A DNA stretch of 64,000 nt from Daphnia carinata. Taxonomy: Eukaryota; Arthropoda; Branchiopoda; Diplostraca; Daphniidae. The stretch is taken from the NCBI RefSeq assembly GCF_022539665.2, contig NC_081331.1, positions 3,134,501-3,198,500 of the forward strand, given 5' to 3'. Made by a program: the position numbers and the translations under genes. Of the stretch, positions 37,501-49,149 are shown in pieces. Within the stretch, counting starts at the first letter, position 1. Every line of letters starts with the position of its first letter. The notes below the pieces were generated by a model. That model worked only from the letters and a program-made list of their open reading frames with translations, was not told the DNA's origin and made no database searches.

Positions 37501-40500
37501 GAATCTCAGTGAAATTCAACAACAAATCATAACACTGTTTGCAATCAATGTCGAAGAAAACCGATCGATGACTAGACCGAACATTCATCGATTATTTCAC
37601 CATATCATCACCATTTGATCGATAGTCTATAGGGTCTTTTCCGATATATTATTCATACCGGCCGGGAACATTTAAAATCGTGGTTCATGTTTTTATTATT
37701 ATTTTTTTTGTTAAATTCGTTTCCGCATAGGTTTGGAACAAGTGTGGGAGGCAGTTTAGTGGTCGCCAATTTAGCGTGGCCCAATGAATGGGTCATTCTG
37801 ATCGGCAGTTTTATGGCCACGACGGGTGCTGGCCTGCAAAGTCTTATTTCAGCACCTCGGCTCCTTTATGCCATTTCCAAAGATAATTTAGTGCCCATGC
37901 TTAACCCATTCTCAGTCCTATCGGCTTCTGGGGAACCCACTCGGGCCCTCATGCTCACTCTGGGTAAGGAAATGAAAAGATTTATTTTTTAATTCAACAC
38001 GTTTGTTTAGCAGACGAGAGCCCTATGAACTTAATGATTGAAAAGAAGTTGTCTGCTAACGAGAATCCATTTAAAAAAATTTTTAATTTAAAAAAAAACT
38101 AGCCATTTGCCAGTTTGGAGTCCTACTGGGCAACGTCGACATCCTCGCCCCGCTGCTCTCCATGTTCTTCTTGATGCTCTACGGATTCATCAATTTAGCC
38201 TGTGCCCTGCAGACACTTTTGCGAACGCCCAATTGGCGACCCCGATTCAAATACTATCATTGGTATTCTGCGAAAACAAAAACACGACCATCTCTTAGTA
38301 GACGTACTTTGATGTGAATGAACATTTATTAGGTCGTTGTCTTTTATCGGAGCGTCGCTGTGCGTGGCCGTCATGTTCATGTCCAGTTGGCTCTATGCTC
38401 TCATCGCCATTGCCCTGGCCACCATCATCTACAAGTACATCGAATATCGCGGGTAAGCCTGAAAATTCAATCACGCGAACGGCGCTGGCCAGCCTTTGAA
38501 ATACTTAATGATGTTGTGCATCTTTTATTTATTGACAGTGCCGAGAAGGAGTGGGGAGACGGGATAAGCGGCCTGGCCCTGAGTGCCGCCCGCTTTAGTT
38601 TACTTCGGCTCGAAGAGGGTCCGCCCCACATCAAAAATTGGCGTCCACAGATCCTGACCCTATGCAAAATGAATGCCTATCACACACCGAAACAACGCAA
38701 ACTGTTGGCTCTCGCTTCGCAGTTGAAAGCTGGCAAGGGATTGGCTGTCGCCTCTTCCATCCTCCAAGGTAAATTACCGTTATCGACTACCCTTCTCTTT
38801 TCCTAGTAATTTTTTAATGCGCAATCTAATCTCATCCAATCAGGTGACGTCGCTTTGTGCGCTGAAGAAGCAGTCACTGCCAAACAAAATTTGCGCAAAG
38901 CCATGGATGATGAGAAAGTGAAAGGATTCGCCAACGTACTCGTTGCCAAGGATGTTGGCCAAGGCATCGTTCATCTGTAAGTTCTGTCGCGAAAATTGTA
39001 ATCATTTGGTTGTTGGATCCAATCTTGACAAATTATCTGCAATTTTTGCAGGATCCAGACGACCGGCCTCGGTGGATTAAAACCCAACACGGTGATCTTT
39101 GGCTGGCCAAACGAGTGGCGACAGAGTATGGAGGAGGATCGATCGTGGCGCGTCTTTGTCGACGCCATTCACGCCACGGCGGCCAACAAGATGGCGCTGG
39201 TGGTGCCCAAAGGAATCGCTTCCTTCCCGGAGTCCAACGAGAAGGTGCGTTTCCGTATCGTTCGTCATACCCAGCTATCATGATTCTGTTGAACCAATCA
39301 AAATTTGATGATTGCATCCGGATTTCATTAAAATTTCTTCGATTTCATCAAATCCTTCAGATATACGGGCATATCGACGTTTGGTGGGTCGTTCATGATG
39401 GTGGTTTGCTGATGTTGCTGCCCTTCTTATTACGTCAGCATCGCACGTGGCGTCACTGCAAGATGCGTCTCTTCACGGTCGCCCAGCTAGAAGATAATTC
39501 CATTCAAATGAAGAAAGATCTAAAGACATCGCTTTACAATCTGCGTATCGACGCTGAAGTTGAAGTTGTCGAAATGGTTCGTGATCTCTCACATTTTTCC
39601 AAGGCAGGTTTAACTTTTTTTTTTCTTCCATTACCAGATGGATAGCGACATCTCGGCTTATACTTACGAACGGACTCTGGTGATGGAACAGCGCAATCAA
39701 ATGCTGAAGGAGATGCAACTCAACAAGCGAGAGTCATCTGGCGTGAGTGCAGTGAGTTTCAATGTCTTTTTGTTCCTTTCACGTTCGAAAATCACGATCG
39801 AAAATTTACAAAATATCGTATTTTGTGCTCTTTCCTAACAAACAACCTTCTCTTTACTATTTCTCTTGAATTTTGCTCTCTCCTTCTCAAAGGAGGTCGG
39901 TGAGGTAAGTTCAATCTCAGGTTCATTACATTCCAAATTGAACTCCCTGAATGTGCTATCAAAGGATTCTCTCATGTACAAGTCTAACCATTAAAATTAA
40001 TCTGTTTATTCTTTATCCGTCTGGTGTAGGTACAAGCCGTAGTGGATCAGCATCGGCACAATGTCAAGGTTCGATTCCAAGATGAAACAGCTGTACAACA
40101 TCAACCTGAAGCGGAAAGTGTAAAGGAAGTTAAAGTGGAACAGTCAGCTGAATCAGCCGCAGCAGTGACTCCATCTGGCGATGCTTTACCTGCCAGTGAT
40201 AATTCTGCCCAGAAAAATGCTGTCGTTATCCCAACCGTTTCGGTTGAAGCTCCACCACCAAGTCCAACGTCTTCCGAACGTGTTGAACAGCAACGTCCCA
40301 CTCCCGTTGCTAAGAGCAAGAAGGAGACTCTGCAGGAGCCGGATGCGGACAACGTCCGACGGATGCACACGGCCGTCAAGCTCAATGAAGTCATTGTCCA
40401 GCGGTCGCACGATGCTCAACTGGTCGTGCTCAATTTGCCATCGCCGCCCAAGCAAACCCGCCAATCAGGAGGCTCGAACTGTAAGTTTCAATTGCGTCTT

Positions 40501-40648
40501 TATTTTCTGCTACTTCAATTTTGGTACGAATCTTTGATTCTTTTCTTCTTCTGCAGACATGGAGTTTTTAGAAGTGTTAACAGAGGGTCTAGACCGAGTC
40601 CTCATGGTAAAAGGATGCGGGCGTGAAGTTGTTACTATCTATTCTTAG
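13984..40648 (+). CDS. kcc: K-Cl cotransporter (SLC12A4-7 / KCC)
   Basis: An electroneutral K+ and Cl- exporter of the plasma membrane, used in cell-volume and neuronal chloride control. An alternative first exon joins the common exons: 31735-31820, 32145-32405, 32902-33087, 33154-33389, 35807-36042, 36119-36280, 36360-36516, 37731-37963, 38103-38262, 38333-38452, 38539-38768, 38844-38976, 39052-39244, 39361-39576, 39638-39742, 39893-39904, 40030-40480 and 40557-40648. With exon 1a this is about 1121 residues. Visible features are TM1 ([11 protein letters not shown]), TM3 with the K+-site region MYI, and [19 protein letters not shown]. The large extracellular loop has sequons at N305, N335 and N351 and Cys at 291, 306, 319 and 343, as in KCCs. 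Then come [20 protein letters not shown], the cytosolic domain ([28 protein letters not shown]), the WNK-site region [14 protein letters not shown] and the terminal REVVTIYS. All phases agree. Confidence 0.97.
16440..16455. promoter_or_regulatory. 16-bp perfect palindrome with an E-box
   Basis: TGCATCACGTGATGCA is self-complementary over all 16 bases and centres on TCACGTGA, the preferred site of bHLH-zip factors such as MITF/TFE and USF. It lies in the first intron of the cotransporter, 3.9 kb upstream of exon 1b. Binding is an inference from the motif only. Confidence 0.45.
16480..16506. repeat. Perfect 11-bp hairpin
   Basis: ACAGCATCTCT and AGAGATGCTGT flank a 5-nt loop, TGCTT. It lies 25 bp from the palindrome at 16440. 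The stem is too short for a usual miRNA precursor. Function unknown. Confidence 0.7.
17226..17257. repeat. Perfect 13-bp hairpin
   Basis: CTCGTTTCTTTTT and AAAAAGAAACGAG flank a 6-nt loop (TCCCCT). It is intronic with no known role; the purine/pyrimidine arms make a chance origin plausible. Confidence 0.6.
19911..19926. repeat. (GA)8 microsatellite
   Basis: Sixteen bases of alternating GA, preceded by an A-run. Confidence 0.9.
20330..20441 (+). CDS. kcc: K-Cl cotransporter candidate alternative first exon 1b
   Basis: ATG 20330 opens 37 codons plus one base, ending ACA G before GTGATC. Its phase matches the shared exon at 31735, so it would read ...[11 protein letters not shown]. The tail is acidic, starts [16 protein letters not shown] and has no RFxV motif. 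No TATA box was recognised upstream. It was found by the phase rule and its codon-like composition, and it is less certain than 1a or 1c. Confidence 0.6.
20442..25152 (+). other. Intron and 5' leader sequence between exons 1b and 1c
   Basis: About 4.7 kb without a recognised coding exon. It contains a 12-bp perfect hairpin (22421-22432 with 22444-22455), a purine-rich tract at about 24120-24260, (CA)8 at 24740-24755 and GT-rich sequence at about 24915-24942. The part from about 24660 to 25152 is probably promoter and leader for exon 1c. Confidence 0.5.
24740..24755. repeat. (AC)8 microsatellite
   Basis: Sixteen bases of alternating AC in the presumed leader or promoter of exon 1c. Confidence 0.9.
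25153..25249 (+). CDS. kcc: K-Cl cotransporter alternative first exon 1c
   Basis: ATG 25153 opens 32 codons plus one base, exactly the length of exon 1a, and ends ATT G before the strong donor GTAAGT. Joined to 31735 it reads ...NSQGLIG-DGHEEQ. The tail begins [25 protein letters not shown] resembles but does not meet RFx[V/I], since Thr replaces Val/Ile. This is the first exon nearest the common exons, 6.5 kb upstream of them. Confidence 0.8.
25250..31734 (+). other. Last part of the cotransporter's first intron
   Basis: About 6.5 kb with no recognised exon. It contains a C11A18 composite tract (25984-26012), an A20 run (26060-26079), other A- and T-runs and an imperfect hairpin near 27291-27330. 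A 29-codon ORF with a good start context (ATG 26144) is not recognised and has no convincing donor. Confidence 0.6.
25984..26079. repeat. C11A18 composite homopolymer and A20 run
   Basis: C at 25984-25994 runs directly into A at 25995-26012; a second A-run lies at 26060-26079. It belongs with the similar tracts near 34.5 kb and 51.9 kb. Confidence 0.9.
33390..35806 (+). other. 2.4-kb intron of the cotransporter
   Basis: Lies between the exon ending GATAAGCTGTG and the extracellular-loop exon. It holds the T40...C20A33 tract (34432-34548) and an A25 run (35101-35125). No alternative exon was recognised. Confidence 0.7.
34432..34548. repeat. T40 / C20A33 homopolymer cluster
   Basis: T at 34432-34471, then 24 bp, then C at 34496-34515 joined directly to A at 34516-34548. 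The T- and A-runs can pair as a long inverted repeat. Exact lengths in such tracts are often unreliable in assemblies. Confidence 0.9.
36517..37730 (+). other. 1.2-kb intron of the cotransporter
   Basis: Ordinary intron sequence with a C-run near 37281. Both flanking exons join in frame (AA + G = Lys in the DKFG motif). No further exon was seen. Confidence 0.7.
39893..39904 (+). CDS. kcc: 12-nt microexon of the K-Cl cotransporter
   Basis: GAGGTCGGTGAG (Glu-Val-Gly-Glu) is flanked by a pyrimidine-rich acceptor (CTCTCCTTCTCAAAG) and a strong donor (GTAAGT). It is phase 0 on both sides, so it can be included or skipped without changing the frame. It lies in the cytosolic tail just after the segment containing the conserved regulatory threonine. 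Confidence 0.65.
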
Positions 40649-42210
40649 AATCGCAGAAGCATCGAGGAGAGCGTGCTCCAACACAAAGCGTCAAGTGCTA
40701 GACAGATCTGTGTTCTCAGTGGAAACAAATGGATCGAACGAATGCACTTTGACATGTCGCTTACTCATGCCTCATCTCCATTTCTCCGCAATTCTCACCA
40801 TTGTTTGGCGAATTCACGATCGACTTTGCCGGGTTCTTTTTTGGTTTGTGGATTTTTTTAAGCCGGGGGGGTTCTTTCACTATCGTGAAATCTTACGTTC
40901 CAAGGTTTCGTTCTCATCGTCAGTACTGACGTTCACTATTTATTTATTTATCCAATTTTGTGTGTTTGCGTGAATGCGTGTGCGGCATTGTTTTCGATGA
41001 TCCTTTTTTTTATGTCCATTGCTAATTCATTTGCCAATTGCGCATTCTCGGGCATAGGGTTTTTTGGGGATTATTATTGGACACTGGTTGCTTTTTGTCC
41101 ACCGGTATTTGTTACGGTGAATAATTTGTTTTCATTTTTTTTTTATATCGACATTGCTAGGGTCATTAACTCTCTACGTCGTTAGTCAGACTTCTACTAA
41201 TGGTCTATTGTTATAAGAATTTTCGTGGAAATCATTTCCATTTGGGCAAAAAGAAAATTCATGTTTCATTTCGTTACTTTTTCATATGAAAAATAGGTTG
41301 ATCGTTCCGAAACTGTAAAGGCATAACAGGATGAAAACACTTCATCGAATTGATTCTTCTACATTAGGAAGCAAAACCAATCCAAATGTCAGAGTTAGGC
41401 AAAAATGCTGAAATTATCGTGTCGTTAAACATTTAAAAAACCCTTCCGATGATGATCTATCATGAAAAATGTTCGATTGGACAATCTTTTTCTCGAGAGA
41501 GATGTGGTAGCGTGAACGGACGTAGCCATCCACAACCAGACTTAGAGACTGCCGTGGGCAAGAAAAGAAAAATACCATTGCATTGTTCTCTTCTTTGTTC
41601 TCCATCTAATACTAAAAGTAGTTTAGAACTTAGATAAAGGGTAATTTATAACTTGGAAGAAGACGAGTTTGTTTTTTTTTGTCACTCTTGCACGATCCGT
41701 CAAGCACTTGGTGACGCGGCCCCGGCAACAGGATACATCTGCATTCGTCGGTACGCTAGGGAAACGCAATTTTCAAATTTAAAAAATTACATAAAATTAA
41801 TAGCAGTTAACACATAAGAAAAAAAAAAAATTGTGTTTCACACTATTAGAATCGTTGTTTTTCTTTCCAGAAGGAAATACTCACTCCCCCCAGTCCTACC
41901 ATCCCCAAAACACATAATGTAGTCATGTACAAACAAGAATTCACTTTCTCCGAGTCATTTCATTTCTTTCTTCAGATGTTAATGCGTGTTTTTTTCTCAA
42001 ATAATAATTTTCCTTAACCTTCATCGCCTGAAGGCACCTCATCGTCAAAACCAAAACACCTGATTCCAAGCATTTTGTTTGAAGCTTTTCCTTCTCTTGC
42101 CATGACGAGTTTGAATTAATTTGTTTTTAAGAAAGAAGAAAAAAAAACATCCATTCACCATTTTCAAACGTTATGTAGAACGACTTAATTAAATACAATG
42201 TAAAAAAAAA
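40649..42210 (+). other. K-Cl cotransporter 3' UTR (extent estimated)
   Basis: AT-rich sequence after TAG 40646-40648 with no recognised coding region. An ATTAAA at 42188-42193 precedes an A-run and then T-rich sequence, a plausible end of the transcript. Confidence 0.45.
42188..42193 (+). promoter_or_regulatory. Poly(A) signal candidate (ATTAAA) of the K-Cl cotransporter
   Basis: ATTAAA about 1.5 kb after the stop codon, with T-rich sequence about 30-40 bp further on. An earlier signal could also be used. Confidence 0.35.
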
Positions 42211-45200
42211 TCTTCAATAGGAAAGATTTTTTTTTTTCCGAATCTGCTGATGACATCCATCGAGAAACTGTGAGCCTCCGCATCGTAAAATCCGATCGAA
42301 ACTGGCTATACCATCGGACTTGATTCTTACCATCTAATAGTGAGTATTACATTGTGGTATGTTATACATATTCAATATCAAACAATTTTGTTTAACCTGA
42401 TCTAACATTACTAGCAAATGGACTCGCATTTTTGGTAGTTATCCAGTTTTATGGCTGTCGTCTCCGGATGTTTATGGTCTCCCATTTTGCGTCTCTACCA
42501 AGTGTACAGAGCCAGAAACCTTTGCTTCCGGTATTCCAATTGGCTAATGCGAAAGTAACGATCCTATTTTCATGCGCAGTCACCAAAGCTGTTTGATTTC
42601 ATTAACTGTACGTCAACTTCTCACTAGTACGCTGTTGCCAACATCATTTTCAGTTAGAAATTTAACAAGACCATAACAACATCTCGCCATAAACCGAGAA
42701 TGAGGGCAAGTGGAGCCAAGAAAATTCTTTCGTGCAGTTTTCTCGGTTTTGCTGCTACATAAATTTTTAGTGGAATATTATTTAGCTAACATGATCGTCC
42801 TGTCGTATAGTAATCAATCATTTAGGCAGTAAACATCCAGTATATGGCCTAATGCAATTGCTGGAGTGTCAAAGTTATTCCTTTGGTACGAAAACTTATT
42901 TAAAGTCTTTGCACACAAAAAACGGGAGTATTAGAAGATGGATGGCTAAAATGGAAAGTGTCAAACCGGGACTCCAGCGTGCAATTTCAGGAGGCTGTCG
43001 CAAATAGCTGACGTCAGTGTACATTGCACTATCAGACAGAGATGCAAGTTTCCAGGCTACAGAAAACACTCCAGCAAAGTACGTAGAAGTTCAGGTGTAC
43101 GTATGTATCTACTTACAATATAATTCTGTTTTTGCTACATCTGGGTACCACTATGGTATGGAATGTTTTTTATGGCATGCAACTTCAATGGGTTTTGAGA
43201 TATGCAAAGCGAATAGTTGCGTTTTTCTGTTCTCATTTCTTTCGGGATATGTCGCAGAAAGAAATACTAACTTTTTGGGGCTCTCACAGTAGGAGATTGA
43301 TGTCCTCCGTATCGCACTGTCGCCATGTAGTGCACGACACGCAGAAGAAAATCGAAAATAAACCCGGCCGAAAGCAGCGTGACACGCTAGCCTTTCGTGT
43401 TTTGTTCGATTTTCTTTACTCTCTGGGACTTGTCCAAAAAGCAAGTGACCATGGCACTGCGAATAAGTTGCACGCGACAGTGGCAAGGTCCATTTCCTTT
43501 CAGACGACCAGTTGGGTTGCCAATAGCTGATACGGAGCTAATAAAGAATGACGGCCCCGTGTTTGACTGTTGTGTCGCTTGTTTGGTCACGCGCTGTTGC
43601 GAACAGTGCGATATCAGACTGGACTGCTGTCTGCCGCTAAAATGCGTATTACACACATTGACGACCGTGGTCGCATTATCAATGGCTGTCCATTTGCCTT
43701 TGACGACTGACAGTCGATACAGTGTAAAACCAGTCTACTAGACGGACAGCGATAACTTTGTACATAAAGCCGGTACATTTTCCCTGCGAAATAAAACTGT
43801 AAGGTTAATGCTAGAAGGCAACATAAACGTCGGTTCGTATGGGGACAGTTTTATCCATTTGAATACCCATGCGCAATGAAACAGCCGGAATCAATTCTGC
43901 GTGATTCGTGTCCTTTAAAAGAAATGCCTTTACAAGGGACTACAAAGAAAGAGAACAAAAAAGGTTCAGCTAATGTAACAGTGACATATCATGCTATTTT
44001 TGTGTTGTACAGAAAGAACAATTTGTCTAATGGGGAAGCATAAACTACTTCCATGGTTGGTGCGTCATATTGTAAGTAATGGGACGATCCATAGGTGTCT
44101 AGTGATATAGTCTGAAATGATGAACATTCTAGGTGTGTTTAATCAGAAGCCTACGTGACTAGATACACAACTGTTAACATCAATTTTTTATTTGTATGAG
44201 CCATTAGTAAATCGGTGGCAATATACTGGAATGACACTTGTACGATAACGTTATTTCCATTCCTTTTTTTCTGATTGCAATACAAATGAGTAGTCAAGAA
44301 CTAATTCCTCGCGTGCCTTTGAACTTAATCAGTTACATCAGATCGTAACTTGAACCCCGCGCCCAACGAGTAGAGTTGTTTTACGATTTGCTTCGTTTTC
44401 GTTATTAGTCATATGCAATTAGCCATTATCACTTGTAGCGAATAAAGTAAGCTTAAACGTATTCATATCTTACTTGCTTTTATAGCTTAATCATCTAGTC
44501 GATTGTTCCTAATTTTCTTGAATAACTACACTTTTTTGGACTGAATTTTCGTCCATTCATTGACAGCTTATAATGCTCTACAGTACGAGGGCTTGGCGTG
44601 GGAATTGAACGGGTGTTTAAGCCGTCCAGTAGTCGAATTCAAATAAGATTGCATCAAAAGCTCCGTCAGATCGAACGTGATGAAGCCGCCGGCCATGAAC
44701 ATTAGCAGACTAGAATTGTCGAAGCAGACGATGCACTTTCGTTACTAAACTCCTGCCAGCCAGTAATTTCGCTGGAGTGTATGAAATTTGAATAACTCTT
44801 AGCATCTACTGGTCACTGACACTTCCAGGAAACATATTAATCCATGTTCTCTTAGCTGAAAATCTGTGATGTGCATTGTTTGGTACTACTGTTTCTGGAA
44901 AATACCACAGAATCCCTTCCCCTGTGAGACTAGCACTGTGAGTATCTGCCACCTGACGGAACTTTATTGAAACCTCATTTATCTCCAAGACAAAAAAAAA
45001 AGCATTCCACCGCAGCGGTTTGAAAGTGCGAGATGTACGGTGGGAAAATGAACTTTTACAACCGACGTTTTGTTCTCTCTTTGTGTGTGCTCAACTTTTG
45101 TAATGAAACCTTGTGGTCATTTTACCCGGGTGGAAAACTCTTTGGGCCAAAGCCAAATCCCGTGTCGGTGATGCGACAGTTACGTTCCAGACACCGTCAC

Positions 45201-46920
45201 ACCAGTGCTATTCAAGAATGGACCAAAAAGTCCCCACCAAATCAATCACAGGTAAGCGAACATTCTATTCAACTTATTTATCTGACTTTTTGGGTAATAT
45301 AGTCGTAAATTTGTCAAATGAAGTGTGATACATTGCCGACCTCGTGTTCAATCACTTGTCGAATCATGTAGGCCGCCATTGTTGTCCAAATGACTTGCGT
45401 TTCCCAACTTTTAGTTTCTATGTAAAGGACATTGTTGTCGTCGATGTTTTCTTTACGATTTCCGAAGACTATCGAGAGTTTATCTAAATGTAATTTAAAA
45501 TTATCAGGCAAATTTTCAGAAATAATTTTGGTTCTTTTTGTAAAAAAACTAAAAAGCTTCAAGGTTAAGTCACTCCCTTCTCCTTTGCCCTGCCTCCCCC
45601 CACCTCCATTATGTGCTGGCGTAATGGCGCCGAATCACTTAGATCTGTTGCGAGATTCCATTTATATAATTCTGTATTCTACTAGTAATTATAAAACAGT
45701 AACTGAAATTGGGCGTGTTCTTTATTGTTGCTCTGCTCTCGACTTTGGTGATCATTAATTATGTCGACGTGCTTGTTCAAATGGGGAAAAGAGCTTTACG
45801 ACAGAAACATTGACAAACTTTTGTTTGATTTTTTGGCATTTTCCATTGCATTGGTGATAGTCTGGAACGTCAAGCTCGTTAAATCCATGACTGTTCATCT
45901 TATATAGTCATGAGCTAAAAAATCTTTAGGCCGTCTAAATTTGCTCGATTGTTATATCGAATAATGCACGTTACATCTGCTTTTAATCTTTCCAAAATGA
46001 ACCCACATACCGTTGTAAACACGCGTCTTTAATTTACGGGCATAGAAGAATTTTCTTTCTTATTGCTTTTCTAAATGCATATTTCTCTACATAGATTGAA
46101 CTCGAAACCCTGTAACCTCTCCATTCGATTCGCTTTTATTTTCTAGCTGTCGGAGCTATAGTTTTTATCAGTGACGTTTCCTGCTGGTAGACGTACATCG
46201 CCCCAACTGTCGGATTCTATTTCCGCCGAGACATTAGGTTGTCAGTAACAAAAATTCCATCAGTTCGACTTAAACATTTTGCGGTTACGCTAGTCAACAG
46301 AGAACTAGGATTTCCAATTTTGTAACAATAGTTGCTGTTTTCGGATAAATTTGATAAAGGCTATCTCCAGTATCCTTTTTTTTATGAGATACAGTGCCCA
46401 GCAATATGAAAATTGAGCAACTCTAACTTTTTTTTACAACCAGCAAAGGTGGGTTTTGGGGCAAACTTGTCACAACATCAACGTGCTAAGGCCCGTGAAA
46501 TGGAATTGAACAACGAATAAGACTAGGGACATTTAAAAAGGGCCTACACAAAAACGTATTTAGTACGTAGCGGTCAGAACATCAAGTGGATTCCTGCATA
46601 AGACAATGGACGGTTTTTTTGCTTTCCAATGACGTGCTGCACGTGGCCTTAAAAACCAAAAAATAGGGAAATAGTCTTTTTGGCACTGCTTTGCATTATC
46701 GTTGTCGGAGCCTCTTGAACATTGCCGCATCTTGAAGCCTGATTCTTTTTACTGGTCCAATAATATTCAGCCCGCCAAATTAGATAGGCAAATAAGATAG
46801 TCCATACTTGTCTTCATCCATTGTGTTCCTATTTCTTTTCTCGTTCCTCTCCTGAGAAAAGAAAAAAAAAAGTCAGAACAAAAGGCGGGATTTTGTGAGC
46901 ATATATCTTTCTCCTTTTGC

Positions 46921-46934
46921 GTGTGTGTGTGTGT
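46921..46934. repeat. (GT)7 microsatellite
   Basis: Fourteen bases of alternating GT. Confidence 0.9.
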
Positions 46935-49080
46935 TTGTCGTGAACTCTTCTGGATGGTACAGGTCTAATGTATTTTCTAGATGCTGACGGCAATAGATAA
47001 GGCAATGTCAGCAGAATTGGGGAACAGTGTCGTCTAGGATCAAGAGATCATTATTACTAGACTGGGCTTGTTATTCGTTCTCTTATTCTCCCATTCCTTT
47101 TACCAATTTTTTCTACGAATCTGTTTTTTTTTTTTTCTGAAAGGGTTTCTCGTTTAGTTTCTGCGCAGAGTTTTCATCATTCCGTTTGTTTTTGTTTGTT
47201 TCGGGCATCAGTGCAAAAAATTAGGATGCGAAAGTGCGTCTCTTCTTGACGTTGACGCAATGATAAAGTTTTAAAAGAAAATCCACGTTCTTTCTTGTTT
47301 TTCGCATTCATATCGTTCTGATGAGGATTAGACCTTAGACGGCACCCGATCCCACTTTCGGTCGTAATCCGCTAGACTTTGCAGACTTTTTTTTCCCCTT
47401 TTCTCCGCACACGCTCGTCAGACAGTCTTAAATGAAATGAATATGGAGACAACAAAGAAGAGGCCGAATTTCATTATGCGTCTTGTTCTATGCTGCTGTC
47501 GTCACGGTGCATATCTCATTCGTACCGACTAATCATCTCCACATAAAGCGGGCAGTCCATCTCTAAGAGATTGGTTGTACAATTCGATCGTTCCACAGGT
47601 ACGAACTCCAAAAACGATAGAAAAATCGAACTGTTGCAGATATTCTTTTTTGTTCTTACTAGGAACGAGTCCACTTGAAATTTGGGGTTGCTAGTTGATG
47701 TTTGCAAAGTTATCATTCTTTTGATTTTGACACACTTCAGTGCAGTCTGCGAAATTCTTTATGTTCTACGGCCTTTACCGTTTCCTTTATCTTCTACCGT
47801 GTTTGGTAAAACTTTTTGCCACCACCGTTTTTTATTAACTGGTGACGCACTGAAGTTGCAAAGACGATAGAAAAAGGCAAAGAATAGTAAATATGATTTT
47901 CGGGATTTCTTGAACTAGAGAGAGGAAAGACAACTCTTCTTTTTGTATTCTCCTATTTATTTACACATCGAGTTGGCTGCAACATATTGCGCCTATGATT
48001 CACTTCACGCCATTGCTTTCGTTTTTTTTTACTTTTCTCGCAAAAATGTGTCGAACTTCAACGAACTTCAAGCAACGATTATTTATTGCGTATGTCTTTG
48101 TATTCGAGCTTCCAGTCCACCTTCTCCTCCATTCCAACTTATTCAAGGCGAGAATTTAATATCGCGTTTCTCCTTAAATTCAGAATGGCAAGATAACAAA
48201 AAAGGCGTACCGTGTCGATTTTTCAACATCTGTTTATGATCCGACAAAAATCGCAGTCATTTCTGAATTTTTCGAGTTATTGTTTTGTTATTCTTTGCCG
48301 GATTAAATGTACGAAGGCTTCTCTTCAACGTCGAAGAGTGTGGGTATAGAAGCTATTGGAAAAATCCTCCCATGACCTGGGCTTTTTAGGGGACACGTTT
48401 GCGTTAATGATCTATTTCGCTTGTATCTAACGTAAAGCCCTCACGGTGAAAATGTTCGCAATAAATATTTTCTTTTCCTCGGTTGAAGTTTGGGAGATGT
48501 AAAATACGCCTCCCCCGAGTGGCTCATTATTTCTCTTGTTGTACATTCGAGTTTATTCCACTTGCCGCGTTTCGCGTCTTTATGAAACACAATGCATAAT
48601 TGGCCATCTCTTTTTTTTTCAAACTTGAAATACTATACTTTTATTTTAAGTCGATTATTCTAGTAGATGTACGAACGATTTCCAATTTTCCTGTATGTGG
48701 TTTTCGTCTATTGCCGAACATTCGATTCACAACTTGTGCATCGTGTACGCTCACGTTTGTCGTTATTCTCGATCGATTGAACAACCATAGAGCTCCTCCT
48801 TTAGTCCTTACTTCTTGAACGGGTGAAGGAGAAAAAAAAAAAAGATTTTGAATTGAATGCGGTGCGGATAGTGTCAATTCTTGCTTAGAAAGCCCGTCGG
48901 AAATTTGCATACTACTATTTTCCTCGACATTAATAACCCTTCGAGACCAGACTCAGATATTACGGTGCAATGATTTTGTTCGATCCATTCTGTTGTTGAA
49001 TGGATTACACGTTCGCCCTAAGGACTATATCCCTTTCCACGTGGAGACCCTTCTTTATTTTTTTTTTCTTCGTCACGCCC

Positions 49081-49149
49081 TTAATGTTCCAGGAATGAAA
49101 AATCGTTTTTAAAACAAGTCATTCTCAGTTGCCCAATTCACTAGTAAAG
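49081..49149 (+). repeat. Dispersed repeat, copy 1
   Basis: Shares the 16-mer ATGAAAAATCGTTTTT and clear flanking similarity (AAAACA.GTCA.TCT.AGT, then AGTAAA) with 59145-59218, about 10 kb away in the same orientation. It could be a remnant of a small transposable element. Confidence 0.6.

Noticed and set aside
42341-42361. Match to the first 12 bases of miR-12 (TGAGTATTACAT)
   Set aside because: The rest of the mature sequence does not match and no opposite arm that could form a precursor hairpin is present nearby.
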